Shown: positions 1-7,486, counted from the stretch's first letter. The stretch: DNA of 23,146 nucleotides from Prevotella sp. UBA6429 (GCA_002437285.1 DJOV01000067.1:1-23146); one strand, 5' to 3'. Made by a program: numbers and translations. Notes: a model not told the origin generated them from the sequence alone.

Positions 1-84
1 TTATCCCGAACTGGGGTATATTCTGACTGCAAGATGCTGCAAGTTGGGGCTGAGACAGTCATCATGACATCACGATGACAAAAA

Positions 85-120
85 AAATCCCAACTGCACA
101 TGTTTTGGCAGTTGGGATTT
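85..120. terminator. Intrinsic terminator downstream of the amylase-AlaX gene
   Basis: A perfect 13-bp inverted repeat (AAATCCCAACTGC at 85-97, GCAGTTGGGATTT at 108-120) encloses a 10-nt loop. A-rich sequence on the left gives a run of T on the minus strand, so it would end transcription of the minus-strand operon whose last gene stops at 201. The T-rich end on the plus strand is short, so it may be bidirectional, but the minus strand is the better fit. Bases 1-84 hold no gene that I can support. Confidence 0.85.
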
Positions 121-200
121 ATGTGTAAGTGTCCACTTGTGTATTCCTCTTTGGAGAAACTTTCACGATAAGGAAACGCTTGCCCTGTTGTCATACAGTG

Positions 201-2351
201 TCAAGGATGCACCTTGAAGCGGATGCGGAACATGTGTGTCATCTCGTCCCAATTGGTGCCGAGCATCTCAAAACGACCAATCTGTGCGGTGGAGCGCACG
301 TGCTTGCCGATGCAGGGACACACGTCGAAATCGCCGATTCGAACCAGCCGAAGGGTTTCCGAGGCGTCTTCTGGCAGGCGGTCAGTCTTCACGCCGGCCG
401 GCAGGTGATTGCGGTCCACATATTCGAAGGTGACAGGCAGGTCGGCTTCTATCAGCTCGTTCATCTTGTCTTCGATGGCCTTTTCCTCTTGCCGTGATGG
501 CTTATGGTCGAGCTTATAGCTGATTTTGCTCTTCTTGCGCTCGATGTGGGCGTTGGATGAGCGCTCGCAGCCAAACATGCGAATCATGACTTGGTTGAGC
601 AGATGCTCTGCCGTGTGTGCCGGTGGGAACTCTTCCTTGTTGTGAGCATTCAGCTCGTAAGACTTGTTTTCCATCTGTATGCTGAATTTCAAGATGTTGC
701 CAGAGTAAGCCGCCACGTCCATCTCCACGATTCCGTCTTTCTTGAGAGAGAGCGTAGTGTGTTCGCCTGTCAGCAGATTGGTCGCCTCCACTTCGCACTC
801 AGGCAAATGCAGGAAGTCGAAAGCGTGTCCCGGGATGGTCACTCCGACATGGGCAGCGTCGCCCGAGAAGTTGGCTACCACCAACAGCGCCTCTTCTTCT
901 TTTTTGCGTAAGAATGCATAGTGATGGCGCGGATTGAACAGTGGAGACTGCGGGTTGACATACATGAGGTCGAAGAAATCGCCTTCGCGGATGGTCTTTT
1001 CCTCGTTGGCCATGCACAGCACCTTCTGGTAGATGCTCATGAGCCGTTTTTCCTCTTGCGTGAGATGGCGACGGTCATAATGGCCGCGGCGAAGCGTGTC
1101 GACACACCAATAGTCGAAGATGGTGGTGAGCCCGTCGCGTCCGGAGAAGCCCTCAGCATCCATGCCGCGCTCGCCCAGTTCCTGTCCGGCGTAAATCATG
1201 ACAGGATTGTCGCGAAGCAAGGCCGAAACAATCAGTCCGGGGATAGCCTTTTGGCCGTCGCCACAGAAGAAGTCGCTGGCAATGCGCTGCTCGTCATGGT
1301 TCTCGAGGAAATAGAGCATGTGGTCCTTGATGTCGTCCACGCTCTGCCAATAGTAGGTGATGCTGCTTGCTGGACGGCGGTTGCAGATGACGTCGCGCAG
1401 ACAATCGTACATGCCCACCTTGTCGTAGAGGTAGTCGAAGCCGGCCTGAACATACGTGCGATATTGTGCCGTGTCATAGACCTCGCCGATGAACACCAGT
1501 TGCGGATGACGCTCCTTCACGATGCGCGTGGCATAGCTCCAGAAGTTGTGGGGCACCATCTCTGCCATGTCACAACGGAACCCGTCGATGTTCTTCGAAG
1601 CCCAGAAGAGCAGGATATCTGTCATCTTGCTCCAGGTGCTCGGTATGGGATCGTAGTGGTAGCTGCGTCCTCCGGCGTCACAATAGTCGACACCATAATT
1701 GAGCTTTACGGTCTCGTACCAGTCGTTGGCATCAGGATGGTTGTCGAAGCGGTCGTTGCCGGTGCATTTGGCGGGAAACTCCACGTAGGGGTCTTCGCCA
1801 GCAGGTGTGGCTGTGGGGGCAACAAAGGGTTGGCCCGGGCAGTAGTAGAAGTTGTTGGCAGGTGAGAAATGCTTGTTGACATCATCACCTTCGCCCAGGT
1901 CGGCAACGCCTTCTGGTCGGCAGATGGAATGGTATTCGCGTGCAACATGATTGGGCACGAAGTCGATGATGACCTTCATGCCTGCGTTGTGGATGCGGGC
2001 CACCAACTGTTCAAACTCATCCATGCGGCGGTCTACGTTGACGGCGATGTCGGGATCGATATCGTAGTAGTCGACAATGGCGTAGGGTGAGCCAGCCTTA
2101 CCCTTCACCACAGCGGCATGTTGGCGTGGAATGCCATACTGGCTGTAGTCGGTGGTAGTGGCATGACGGATGACACCCGTGAGCCACACATGGGTAAATC
2201 CCATGTCGTGGATGCGACGCAGATGAAGCGTGTCCAAATCGTTCATCTTTCCCACCCCGTTCTCTTGCAACGAGCCGCCAGCCTTGCGTGTCTGGTTCTT
2301 GTTGCCAAAGAGGCGGGGGAGAAGTTGGTATATGATGATTTTCCTATTCAT
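201..2351 (-). CDS. GH13 alpha-amylase fused to an AlaX-type alanyl-tRNA editing domain
   Basis: This 716-residue protein has two unrelated halves. Residues 1-555 are a glycoside hydrolase family 13 enzyme: region I DFVPNH (130-135), nucleophile D261 in GFRCDMAEMV, acid/base E290 in FIGEVYD, and H352-D353 in ENHDEQ, followed by a C-terminal beta domain. It should cleave alpha-1,4-glucans. There is no signal peptide, so a cytoplasmic role on glycogen or maltodextrins is likely. Residues 560-716 are a complete AlaX-like domain with the zinc signature HTAEH (H579, H583) and CIGKH (C680, H684); this family hydrolyses mischarged tRNA(Ala). The start ATG lies 24 bp after fabD, which implies an operon. 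The second half begins at Met560 (ATG at 674-672), preceded by a CAG codon one transition away from TAG, so the fusion could be a recent stop loss, a sequence error, or real. The two domain assignments are secure; the functional link is unknown. Confidence 0.9.
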   Translation of the reverse strand: MNRKIIIYQLLPRLFGNKNQTRKAGGSLQENGVGKMNDLDTLHLRRIHDMGFTHVWLTGVIRHATTTDYSQYGIPRQHAAVVKGKAGSPYAIVDYYDIDPDIAVNVDRRMDEFEQLVARIHNAGMKVIIDFVPNHVAREYHSICRPEGVADLGEGDDVNKHFSPANNFYYCPGQPFVAPTATPAGEDPYVEFPAKCTGNDRFDNHPDANDWYETVKLNYGVDYCDAGGRSYHYDPIPSTWSKMTDILLFWASKNIDGFRCDMAEMVPHNFWSYATRIVKERHPQLVFIGEVYDTAQYRTYVQAGFDYLYDKVGMYDCLRDVICNRRPASSITYYWQSVDDIKDHMLYFLENHDEQRIASDFFCGDGQKAIPGLIVSALLRDNPVMIYAGQELGERGMDAEGFSGRDGLTTIFDYWCVDTLRRGHYDRRHLTQEEKRLMSIYQKVLCMANEEKTIREGDFFDLMYVNPQSPLFNPRHHYAFLRKKEEEALLVVANFSGDAAHVGVTIPGHAFDFLHLPECEVEATNLLTGEHTTLSLKKDGIVEMDVAAYSGNILKFSIQMENKSYELNAHNKEEFPPAHTAEHLLNQVMIRMFGCERSSNAHIERKKSKISYKLDHKPSRQEEKAIEDKMNELIEADLPVTFEYVDRNHLPAGVKTDRLPEDASETLRLVRIGDFDVCPCIGKHVRSTAQIGRFEMLGTNWDEMTHMFRIRFKVHP

Positions 2352-2375
2352 TGATTATCGTAGGAAACATCATTC

Positions 2376-3260
2376 TTATGCGATGCCGTGAGCTGTGACA
2401 GCCTTGTCGATGCGACCGATCATGCCTTGCAGCGCCTTGCCGGGGCCGCACTCCAAGAAGTCGTCAGCACCATCGGCAATCATGTTCTGCACGGTCTTTG
2501 TCCAACGCACGGGCGAAGTGAGCTGTGCGATGAGGTTGGCCTTGATCTCTGCGGGATCCATGTGTGCGGCAGCATCCACATTCTGGTAAACGGGGCACTT
2601 CGGAGCCTTCACCTCTGTCTTCTCGATGGCAGCCTGGAGCTCCTCCTTGGCGGGCTGCATCAGCGGAGAGTGGAAAGCACCACCTACGCGGAGCGGCAGG
2701 GCACGCTTGGCGCCAGCGGCCTTCAGCTTCTCGCAAGCCTCTGTAATGGCCTCGCTCTCACCGGAGATGACCAACTGCCCGGGGCAATTGTAGTTGGCTG
2801 CGACGACCGTCTTGCCGCCTTTGCTGATTTCGGCGCAGATTTCCTCAATCTTTTCGTCGGGCAGGCCGATAATGGCAGCCATGGTGCCGGGATTGGCCTC
2901 GCAAGCCTTCTGCATGGCGTTGGCACGGGCAGCCACCAAGCGCAAGCCATCTTCGAAGTTGAGGGCGCCGGCGAAGGTCAGGGCTGAAAACTCACCGAGC
3001 GAGTGGCCAGCGACCATCTTGGCGTCTTGCTCGCCCAGGCAGAGGGCAGAGATCACGCTGTGCAGGAATACAGCAGGCTGGGTGACATTGGTCTGCTTCA
3101 GCTGGTCATCGGTGCCTGCAAACATGATGTCTGTGATCTTGAAGCCGAGAATCTCATCAGCCTTGTCGAACAACTCTTTGGCCAAAGGATTATTGTCGTA
3201 GAGGTCTTTGCCCATGCCGACAAACTGTGAACCCTGTCCGGGAAATACAAATGCTTTCAT
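2376..3260 (-). CDS. fabD: Malonyl-CoA:ACP transacylase
   Basis: FabD moves the malonyl group from CoA to acyl carrier protein, which supplies the extender unit for type II fatty acid synthesis in the cytoplasm. The 294-residue length is normal for the family. Visible motifs are the N-terminal FPGQGSQFVGMG, the nucleophile elbow GHSLGE (S87), the partner histidine in GAFHSPL (H197), and a C-terminal ECGPGKALQGMI segment. The start is set by the FPGQGSQ motif, which always lies close to the N-terminus. The gene is the first of a minus-strand operon with the amylase-AlaX gene. A TAACTTTG promoter element lies about 44 bp upstream. No Shine-Dalgarno sequence precedes the ATG. Confidence 0.97.
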   Translation of the reverse strand: MKAFVFPGQGSQFVGMGKDLYDNNPLAKELFDKADEILGFKITDIMFAGTDDQLKQTNVTQPAVFLHSVISALCLGEQDAKMVAGHSLGEFSALTFAGALNFEDGLRLVAARANAMQKACEANPGTMAAIIGLPDEKIEEICAEISKGGKTVVAANYNCPGQLVISGESEAITEACEKLKAAGAKRALPLRVGGAFHSPLMQPAKEELQAAIEKTEVKAPKCPVYQNVDAAAHMDPAEIKANLIAQLTSPVRWTKTVQNMIADGADDFLECGPGKALQGMIGRIDKAVTAHGIA

Positions 3261-3303
3261 TTCTTTATAGTTATTATGATATTATATACTCTGTATATTG
3301 GTG

Positions 3304-3311
3304 CAAAGTTA
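3304..3311 (-). promoter_or_regulatory. Predicted -7 element for fabD
   Basis: On the minus strand this reads TAACTTTG, a full match to the Bacteroidetes -7 consensus TAnnTTTG. It predicts a transcript start near 3297 and a leader of about 36 nt. I find no clear TTTG at the usual -33 distance. Confidence 0.6.
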
Positions 3312-3410
3312 ACAAAAATATCTGAATTACAGGGATGTAGCTGCAGAATACTTGGGGTGCTGCTTCGCAAAAAGTTAGCAAAAAGTTACCGAAGTGCTTA
3401 CTCCATATAA

Positions 3411-3443
3411 AAATCCCGTTTGCCGGAAAGACAAACGGGATTT
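3411..3443 (-). terminator. Intrinsic terminator of the rpsF-rpsR-rplI operon
   Basis: A perfect 12-bp stem (AAATCCCGTTTG 3411-3422, CAAACGGGATTT 3432-3443) has a 9-nt loop. On the minus strand the stem runs into TTTTTATAT, a proper U-tract. It lies about 55 bp after the rplI stop and also separates that operon from fabD. Confidence 0.9.
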
Positions 3444-3496
3444 CAATATTCTGCTTTGTCGGAACAGCTTACGCTTGTTCCTTCCTTATGCTCTGA

Positions 3497-4045
3497 TTAC
3501 TCAGCGGCGGGAGCTTCCTCCTCTGCTGCGGCGGGAGCAGCCTCCTGAGCCTCTTCGGCCTTGGGAGCCTCCTCAGCGGCGGGCTCGGCGACAACCTCCT
3601 CGGCCTTCTCGGCAACAACCTTCACAGGAACCTTCACCTCAACATCCTTGAAGAAGTGGACGGTAGCCTCAAACTCACCGACCTTCTTGATGTCGTGCAT
3701 GGTGATGATCTTGCGGTCGATCTCAATGCCCTTCTTGCCCAACTCCTCAGCGACGGTGGCGGCGTTGACTGAGCCATAGAGGTGGCCAGTGGCGGCAACC
3801 TTGGCGACAACGACAACCTCGACATCCTTCAGAGCGGCAGCGCGCTTCTCTGCGTCAGCCTTGGCAGCGGCAATCTTGTTGGCCTGCTGCTTCAGGTTCT
3901 CCGCGAGCACCTTCTTGGCGCTCTCTGAGGCGATAACGCCCTTGCCTGTGGGGATGAGGTAGTTACGGCCGTAGCCGTTCTTCACCTTAACAATCTCGTT
4001 CTTGTATCCAAGTCCGATGATATCTTCCTTCAGTATGATTTCCAT
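3497..4045 (-). CDS. rplI: 50S ribosomal protein bL9 with an acidic C-terminal tail
   Basis: bL9 binds 23S rRNA near the L1 stalk and helps keep the reading frame. Residues 1-147 form the ordinary protein: the N-terminal MEIILKEDIIGLGYKNEIVKV, the glycine-rich GYGRNYLIPTGKG, the long central helix rich in Lys and Ala, and the C-terminal domain. The family normally ends at about 148 residues; here a further 35 or so residues are almost entirely Ala, Glu and Pro. Such a tail should be disordered and strongly acidic, unusual for an RNA-binding protein. The gene is last in rpsF-rpsR-rplI, 19 bp after rpsR. It carries a strong Shine-Dalgarno sequence, AAAGGAGG at 4060-4053, with 7-nt spacing. Confidence 0.97.
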   Translation of the reverse strand: MEIILKEDIIGLGYKNEIVKVKNGYGRNYLIPTGKGVIASESAKKVLAENLKQQANKIAAAKADAEKRAAALKDVEVVVVAKVAATGHLYGSVNAATVAEELGKKGIEIDRKIITMHDIKKVGEFEATVHFFKDVEVKVPVKVVAEKAEEVVAEPAAEEAPKAEEAQEAAPAAAEEEAPAAE

Positions 4046-4052
4046 ATCTTAG

Positions 4053-4060
4053 CCTCCTTT
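4053..4060 (-). promoter_or_regulatory. Strong Shine-Dalgarno sequence of rplI
   Basis: The minus strand reads AAAGGAGG with 7 nt before the ATG. It can pair over 8 bases with the 16S rRNA 3' end. This is unusual in Bacteroidota, where most genes in this window lack such a site. Confidence 0.8.
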
Positions 4061-4064
4061 TCTA

Positions 4065-4337
4065 TTACTTCAACAAATCGGTTACGTATGGAAGCAGTGC
4101 GATCTGGCGGGCACGCTTGACAGCCTGGGCCACACGACGCTGATACTTCAGTGAAGTGCCTGTGATGCGGCGGGGAAGAATCTTGCCCTGCTCGTTGAGG
4201 AACTTCTTCAAGAACTCGGGATCCTTGTAGTCAATGTACTTGATGCCGCTCTTCTTGAAACGGCAATACTTCTTCTTCTTGGTGTCGATAGAAGGAGCGG
4301 TCAAATAACGGATTTCTGAATTTTTCTGCTCTGCCAT
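4065..4337 (-). CDS. rpsR: 30S ribosomal protein bS18
   Basis: bS18 forms a heterodimer with bS6 on the platform of the 30S subunit. The 90-residue sequence shows the standard core: a lysine-rich N-terminus, CRFKKSGIKYIDYKDPEFL, then GKILPRRITGTSLKYQRRVA and the C-terminal KRARQIALLPYVT. The start follows rpsF so closely (2 bp between the stop codon and the ATG) that the two should be translationally coupled. GGAGG at 4349-4345 lies inside the last rpsF codons and 7 nt before the rpsR ATG. In Flavobacterium, bS18 together with bS6 and bS21 forms the pocket that hides the anti-Shine-Dalgarno sequence, so a strong site on this gene could be a feedback device (inference). Confidence 0.97.
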   Translation of the reverse strand: MAEQKNSEIRYLTAPSIDTKKKKYCRFKKSGIKYIDYKDPEFLKKFLNEQGKILPRRITGTSLKYQRRVAQAVKRARQIALLPYVTDLLK

Positions 4338-4339
4338 AA

Positions 4340-4684
4340 TTAAGCCTCCAATTTTTTACCCAGTTTGGCACGACGCTTCTCAGCGTAAGCAACAGCGTGC
4401 TTGTCGAGCTTCACGGTCATGTAACGAATTACTCTCTCATCGCGGCGGTAACCGGTCTCGAGAGTGTCAATCACTGATGGCTCAGCCTTGAATTCCAACA
4501 GGCAGTAGAAACCTGTAGACTTCTTCTGAATAGCATAAGCCATCTTCTTCAAGCCCCAGGCCTCTTCGTTCAGAATCTCTGCACCTTTGTCGGTGAGCAT
4601 CTTCTTGAATTTAGCGACCGTTTCCTTCATCTGTTCATCAGACAAAACGGGAGTCAAAATGAAAACGGTTTCGTATTGATTCAT
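4340..4684 (-). CDS. rpsF: 30S ribosomal protein bS6
   Basis: bS6 is the platform partner of bS18. I set the start at 4684, giving 114 residues beginning MNQYETVFILTPVLSDEQ, which is the conserved bS6 N-terminus. The frame stays open upstream to 4813, but those 43 extra residues include the promoter and match nothing in the family. The first gene of the rpsF-rpsR-rplI operon, it has no Shine-Dalgarno sequence, unlike the two genes behind it. The C-terminal part (GYRRDERVIRYMTVKLDKHA) carries the RNA-contacting residues typical of the family. A TACCTTTG promoter element lies 46 bp upstream. Confidence 0.96.
   Translation of the reverse strand: MNQYETVFILTPVLSDEQMKETVAKFKKMLTDKGAEILNEEAWGLKKMAYAIQKKSTGFYCLLEFKAEPSVIDTLETGYRRDERVIRYMTVKLDKHAVAYAEKRRAKLGKKLEA
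4345..4349 (-). promoter_or_regulatory. Strong Shine-Dalgarno sequence of rpsR inside the rpsF 3' end
   Basis: GGAGG on the minus strand lies 7 nt before the rpsR ATG and is part of the last rpsF codons (Leu-Glu-Ala-stop). The overlap links termination on rpsF to initiation on rpsR. Confidence 0.8.
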
Positions 4685-4729
4685 ACTACTTTGAATAGAA
4701 ATTAATTGTTGTTTTGCAAAATGCGGGTG

Positions 4730-4737
4730 CAAAGGTA
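4730..4737 (-). promoter_or_regulatory. Predicted -7 element for the rpsF operon
   Basis: The minus strand reads TACCTTTG, matching TAnnTTTG, and would start a transcript near 4723 with a leader of about 39 nt. A plausible -33 TTTG is not visible. Confidence 0.6.
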
Positions 4738-4823
4738 CAAATAAGTTTGCAGAAAATGAGGTCGGCCGCATGATTTTTTTCTTATTTAACACAAAAAATA
4801 GATGCATGCACACCTTTTCTTGT

Positions 4824-4831
4824 TACTTTTG
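4824..4831 (+). promoter_or_regulatory. Predicted -7 element very close to the small membrane protein start
   Basis: TACTTTTG matches TAnnTTTG. Its last base is only 8 nt before the ATG at 4840, so the transcript would have a leader of a few nucleotides at most. It faces away from the rpsF promoter. Confidence 0.45.
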
Positions 4832-4839
4832 CACTCGTC

Positions 4840-5052
4840 ATGAAGAAACATTTGCTTCGTATAGCCCACTTCTTGCAAGCATACTCCGCATGGTTAGGCC
4901 TGCCCTTGGTCTATGTGGGGGTGCTTTTGATGGTGGCGTTCTATGTGGCGGGACTGACCGACCACAATTTTTTCCTTCTATTCCCTCTGGCGCTTATTGT
5001 TGCTGGCGTCATGGGGCATGTGCGCCACGAGAAATCGGCTGGGGAATACTGA
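4840..5052 (+). CDS. Small two-helix inner-membrane protein of unknown function
   Basis: I do not recognise a named family. The 70 residues have a basic N-terminus (MKKHLLRIAH), a hydrophobic helix at about 18-39, a short polar turn (TDHN) and a second helix at about 43-60, then a charged tail (RHEKSAGEY). By the positive-inside rule both ends should face the cytoplasm. It is divergent from rpsF and convergent with rprY. The reading frame is clean, begins with ATG right after a TAnnTTTG element, and the hydrophobic pattern is coherent, so I consider it a real gene. Confidence 0.75.
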   Translation: MKKHLLRIAHFLQAYSAWLGLPLVYVGVLLMVAFYVAGLTDHNFFLLFPLALIVAGVMGHVRHEKSAGEY

Positions 5053-5071
5053 CGTCCATTTGCAAGGCGCA

Positions 5072-5112
5072 AAGGGCGGCGAACATGCTGTAGTGGCAGT
5101 CCGCCGCCTCTT
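5072..5112. terminator. GC-rich hairpin between two convergent genes
   Basis: GGCGGCG (5075-5081) pairs with CGCCGCC (5102-5108); the flanking AAAG and CTTT extend the stem past one bulged T. It sits between the small membrane protein gene and the rprY stop. No U-tract follows on either strand, so it may be a weak bidirectional terminator or an RNA end-protecting structure. Confidence 0.45.
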
Positions 5113-5130
5113 TAGTGGTTCGAAAGGTGT

Positions 5131-5829
5131 TTAATCTTCCTCGGGCACAATCAGTTTGTAGCCTTGTCCGTGGATGTTGATGATCTCAATCTGGTCGTCA
5201 TCCTTCAGGTGCTTGCGCAACTTGGTGATGTAGACATCCATTGAGCGTGCGTTGAAGTAGTTGTTGTCAATCCAGATGGCGCGCAAGGCGTCGTCTCGCT
5301 TGAGAATTTCGTTGGCGTGTGAGCAGAGCAAGGCCAACAGCTCGTTTTCCTTGGTGGTGAGCTTGGTCTGCTTGTCGCCTATGATGAGCAGCTGCTTCTG
5401 TGTGTCAAAGGTGAAGCGGCCGATTTTGTACATGGTGTTTTCCTTGTTCTTCTTTCCCTTCACGCGGCGCAAGATGGCCTCCACGCGCTTCACAAGCTCT
5501 TCCATGGAGAACGGCTTGGTCATGTAGTCGTCGGCGCCTATGTCGAAGCCTTCGAGCACGTCCTCCTTCTGCGCCTTGGCAGTCAGGAAGACGACGGGCA
5601 CTTGTGAGTTGATCTGACGAATGTCTTGAGCCAGCGTGAAACCGTCCTTCTTGGGCATCATCACATCCAGGATGCAGATGTCAAACTTATCCTTTGTGAA
5701 CTCGCGGAAGCCTGCCTCGCCATCGGGGCACAGCACAGCATCGTAGCCTTTGGCTATGAGATATTCGCAAAGAAGCGTACCGAGGTTCTCGTCGTCTTCG
5801 CAAAGCAGAATCTTAACTTTTTCTTCCAT
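5131..5829 (-). CDS. rprY: OmpR-family response regulator, RprY-like
   Basis: This is the output half of a two-component system. The receiver domain (about 5-120) has the acidic pair D12-D13, phosphoacceptor D55 in CILDVMMPKKDG, T83 and K105 (MTKPFS). The C-terminal winged helix (about 133-228) is of the OmpR/PhoB type and ends NIHGQGYKLIV. The sequence closely resembles what I know of Bacteroides RprY, so I use that symbol; the regulon in this organism is not known from the window. It lies 64 bp downstream of its sensor gene on the same strand and is probably cotranscribed with it. Confidence 0.93.
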   Translation of the reverse strand: MEEKVKILLCEDDENLGTLLCEYLIAKGYDAVLCPDGEAGFREFTKDKFDICILDVMMPKKDGFTLAQDIRQINSQVPVVFLTAKAQKEDVLEGFDIGADDYMTKPFSMEELVKRVEAILRRVKGKKNKENTMYKIGRFTFDTQKQLLIIGDKQTKLTTKENELLALLCSHANEILKRDDALRAIWIDNNYFNARSMDVYITKLRKHLKDDDQIEIINIHGQGYKLIVPEED

Positions 5830-5893
5830 AATATTCTCTTTTTAGTTTATGATCGTTTTGTTCTTGTTATGTCCAGCGCGGTTGATTTCCCAT

Positions 5894-7456
5894 TTAGTCT
5901 TTGATGACAGGCAGTTTAATGGTAAACTTGGTGCCCTTGCCGTATTCGCTCTCTACCTTGATGTCGCCATCGTGGAGGTCGACCACCTTCTTGACGTAGG
6001 CCAGGCCGAGCCCGAATCCTTTCACGTCATGCACATTGCCGGTGTGTACGCGGTAAAACTTGTCGAAGATTTTCTTCAGGTTTTCTTTCTTCATGCCCAT
6101 GCCAGTGTCTTCCACTGACAAGAAGAGGTGCTGGTCGTCGTTCCAGGTCTTGAGGTAGACATTGAGCGGCTTGTCGGGCTGCCGGTACTTCACCGCGTTG
6201 TCGAGCAGGTTGAAGATGACGTTTTGGAAATGCACCTCATCCACGTAGATGGTTGAGTCGACGGCTCCTACGTCCACGTATACCTTTCCGCCAGTGTGTT
6301 CCACACGAAGCGTGAACGAGTTGGCGATGGTTTCCATCATCTCGTTGAGGTCGAGGCGCTTTTTCTTGAAGGTCGACTTTTTGCGGTCGAACATGGACAT
6401 CTGCAGCACCTTCTCGACAAGGAAGCGCAAGCGCTTGGTCTCGTCTGTGACGATGCCCGTGAGGTGCTTCATCATCTTCTCGCTCTTGGGCACGCTGTCG
6501 TCATTGAGCATCTGTGCGGCCAGTGAAATGCTGGCGATAGGTGTCTTCAGCTCATGGGTCATGTTGTTGATGAAGTCGTTTTTCATCTCGCTGTAACGTT
6601 TCTGGCGGAACACCACCACGATGGTGAAGATGAACGTGATGAGAAGGATCAGCGTGAACACCACGCTGGGAATCATGAACCGCACGCTCGAATAGATGTA
6701 GCTGTTGATGTCAGGGAAGTGCACGCGCACCACGCCCATCTTTGAGGCTGGATCGTTGCGGAAAAGCACTTGCGAGTAGGTGAACTCAATGCCCTCGTCC
6801 GTGTAGTCAGGGCAACGGTAGACCTCGCGTCCATCCTGGGTAGTGACGGTGAAGTGGTAGGGGATGTTGACGCCATTGTTCATCAGCTCCGCCTTGAGGT
6901 CTTGGTCGAGTATCTTGAAGTTGATACGCTCTTTCAGAGGCTTGTCAGAGGCTGAGTAGAGCATGTTCATTACCACTTCGTCGAGCAAGGCCTTTTGGTA
7001 GACATAGCGGTTTTTCACAATCTCCTGCAGCGATTTGCTGGCGGCGTCGTTTGAGTTGCGATCGTTTTTCAAGATCATCGCCTTGGGCATCTGTGCCGGC
7101 TTGGTGGAGATGGTCTTCAGCTCAAAAGAAGAGTACACGGTCCCGTCCTTGCCCTTGACGGCAAACTGATGGGAACGCTGCACGGTGCCATCGTCCGGAT
7201 TGCCCGAGCGTGTCCCCGTGCTGTCCATGCGGTAAGCGTGGCGCTCGGTCTCGTTGACATCTTTCTCCAAGTAGCGCAATGTCTCATTGAGTTCCAGGTT
7301 GCGCGAAGCTTGGTAGAGGGCGCGGTTCACGCTTTCGTCGAACTGCTCCTTCTTCATATTGGCCATTTCCTGAATGTATGTCAGCTGCAAACCCAGCAGA
7401 ATGACAAAGGACAGGCCCATGATGATGGCTATGAACCAAATGGTTTTCTTCTTCAT
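5894..7456 (-). CDS. rprX: Membrane sensor histidine kinase, RprX-like
   Basis: The kinase partner of the RprY-like regulator. Order along 520 residues: transmembrane helix at about 5-27, a periplasmic sensor of roughly 230 residues without a recognisable domain, a second helix at about 261-283, the dimerisation/phosphoacceptor box with H301 in NMTHELKTPIAS, and the ATPase domain with N-box NVIFNLLDNAVKY (412-424), G1 DTGMGM (450-455) and G2 GFGLGL (480-485). All catalytic motifs are intact. The start is supported by the first helix, which would be cut by any later Met. A TATCTTTG promoter element ends only 5 nt before the ATG, which suggests a leaderless mRNA, and a cluster of TTAAC motifs lies just upstream. 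Confidence 0.94.
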   Translation of the reverse strand: MKKKTIWFIAIIMGLSFVILLGLQLTYIQEMANMKKEQFDESVNRALYQASRNLELNETLRYLEKDVNETERHAYRMDSTGTRSGNPDDGTVQRSHQFAVKGKDGTVYSSFELKTISTKPAQMPKAMILKNDRNSNDAASKSLQEIVKNRYVYQKALLDEVVMNMLYSASDKPLKERINFKILDQDLKAELMNNGVNIPYHFTVTTQDGREVYRCPDYTDEGIEFTYSQVLFRNDPASKMGVVRVHFPDINSYIYSSVRFMIPSVVFTLILLITFIFTIVVVFRQKRYSEMKNDFINNMTHELKTPIASISLAAQMLNDDSVPKSEKMMKHLTGIVTDETKRLRFLVEKVLQMSMFDRKKSTFKKKRLDLNEMMETIANSFTLRVEHTGGKVYVDVGAVDSTIYVDEVHFQNVIFNLLDNAVKYRQPDKPLNVYLKTWNDDQHLFLSVEDTGMGMKKENLKKIFDKFYRVHTGNVHDVKGFGLGLAYVKKVVDLHDGDIKVESEYGKGTKFTIKLPVIKD

Positions 7457-7461
7457 GTTGG

Positions 7462-7469
7462 CAAAGATA
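7462..7469 (-). promoter_or_regulatory. Predicted -7 element of rprX, implying a leaderless transcript
   Basis: On the minus strand TATCTTTG matches TAnnTTTG; only CCAAC separates it from the ATG. If it is used, the transcript starts at or within 3 nt of the start codon. Confidence 0.5.
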
Positions 7470-7486
7470 AAGAAAATCTTAATCCG

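Noticed and set aside
58..79. Small inverted repeat GTCATC/GATGAC before the first terminator
   Set aside because: Only 6 bp with a 10-nt loop and no clear context; too weak to call a feature.
921..1865. Long plus-strand open frame (314 codons) opposite the amylase
   Set aside because: It lies antisense to a gene with clear GH13 motifs and its translation shows no family features.
4685..4813. Upstream extension of rpsF by 43 residues
   Set aside because: The extension covers the promoter and does not match bS6, which begins at MNQYETVFIL.
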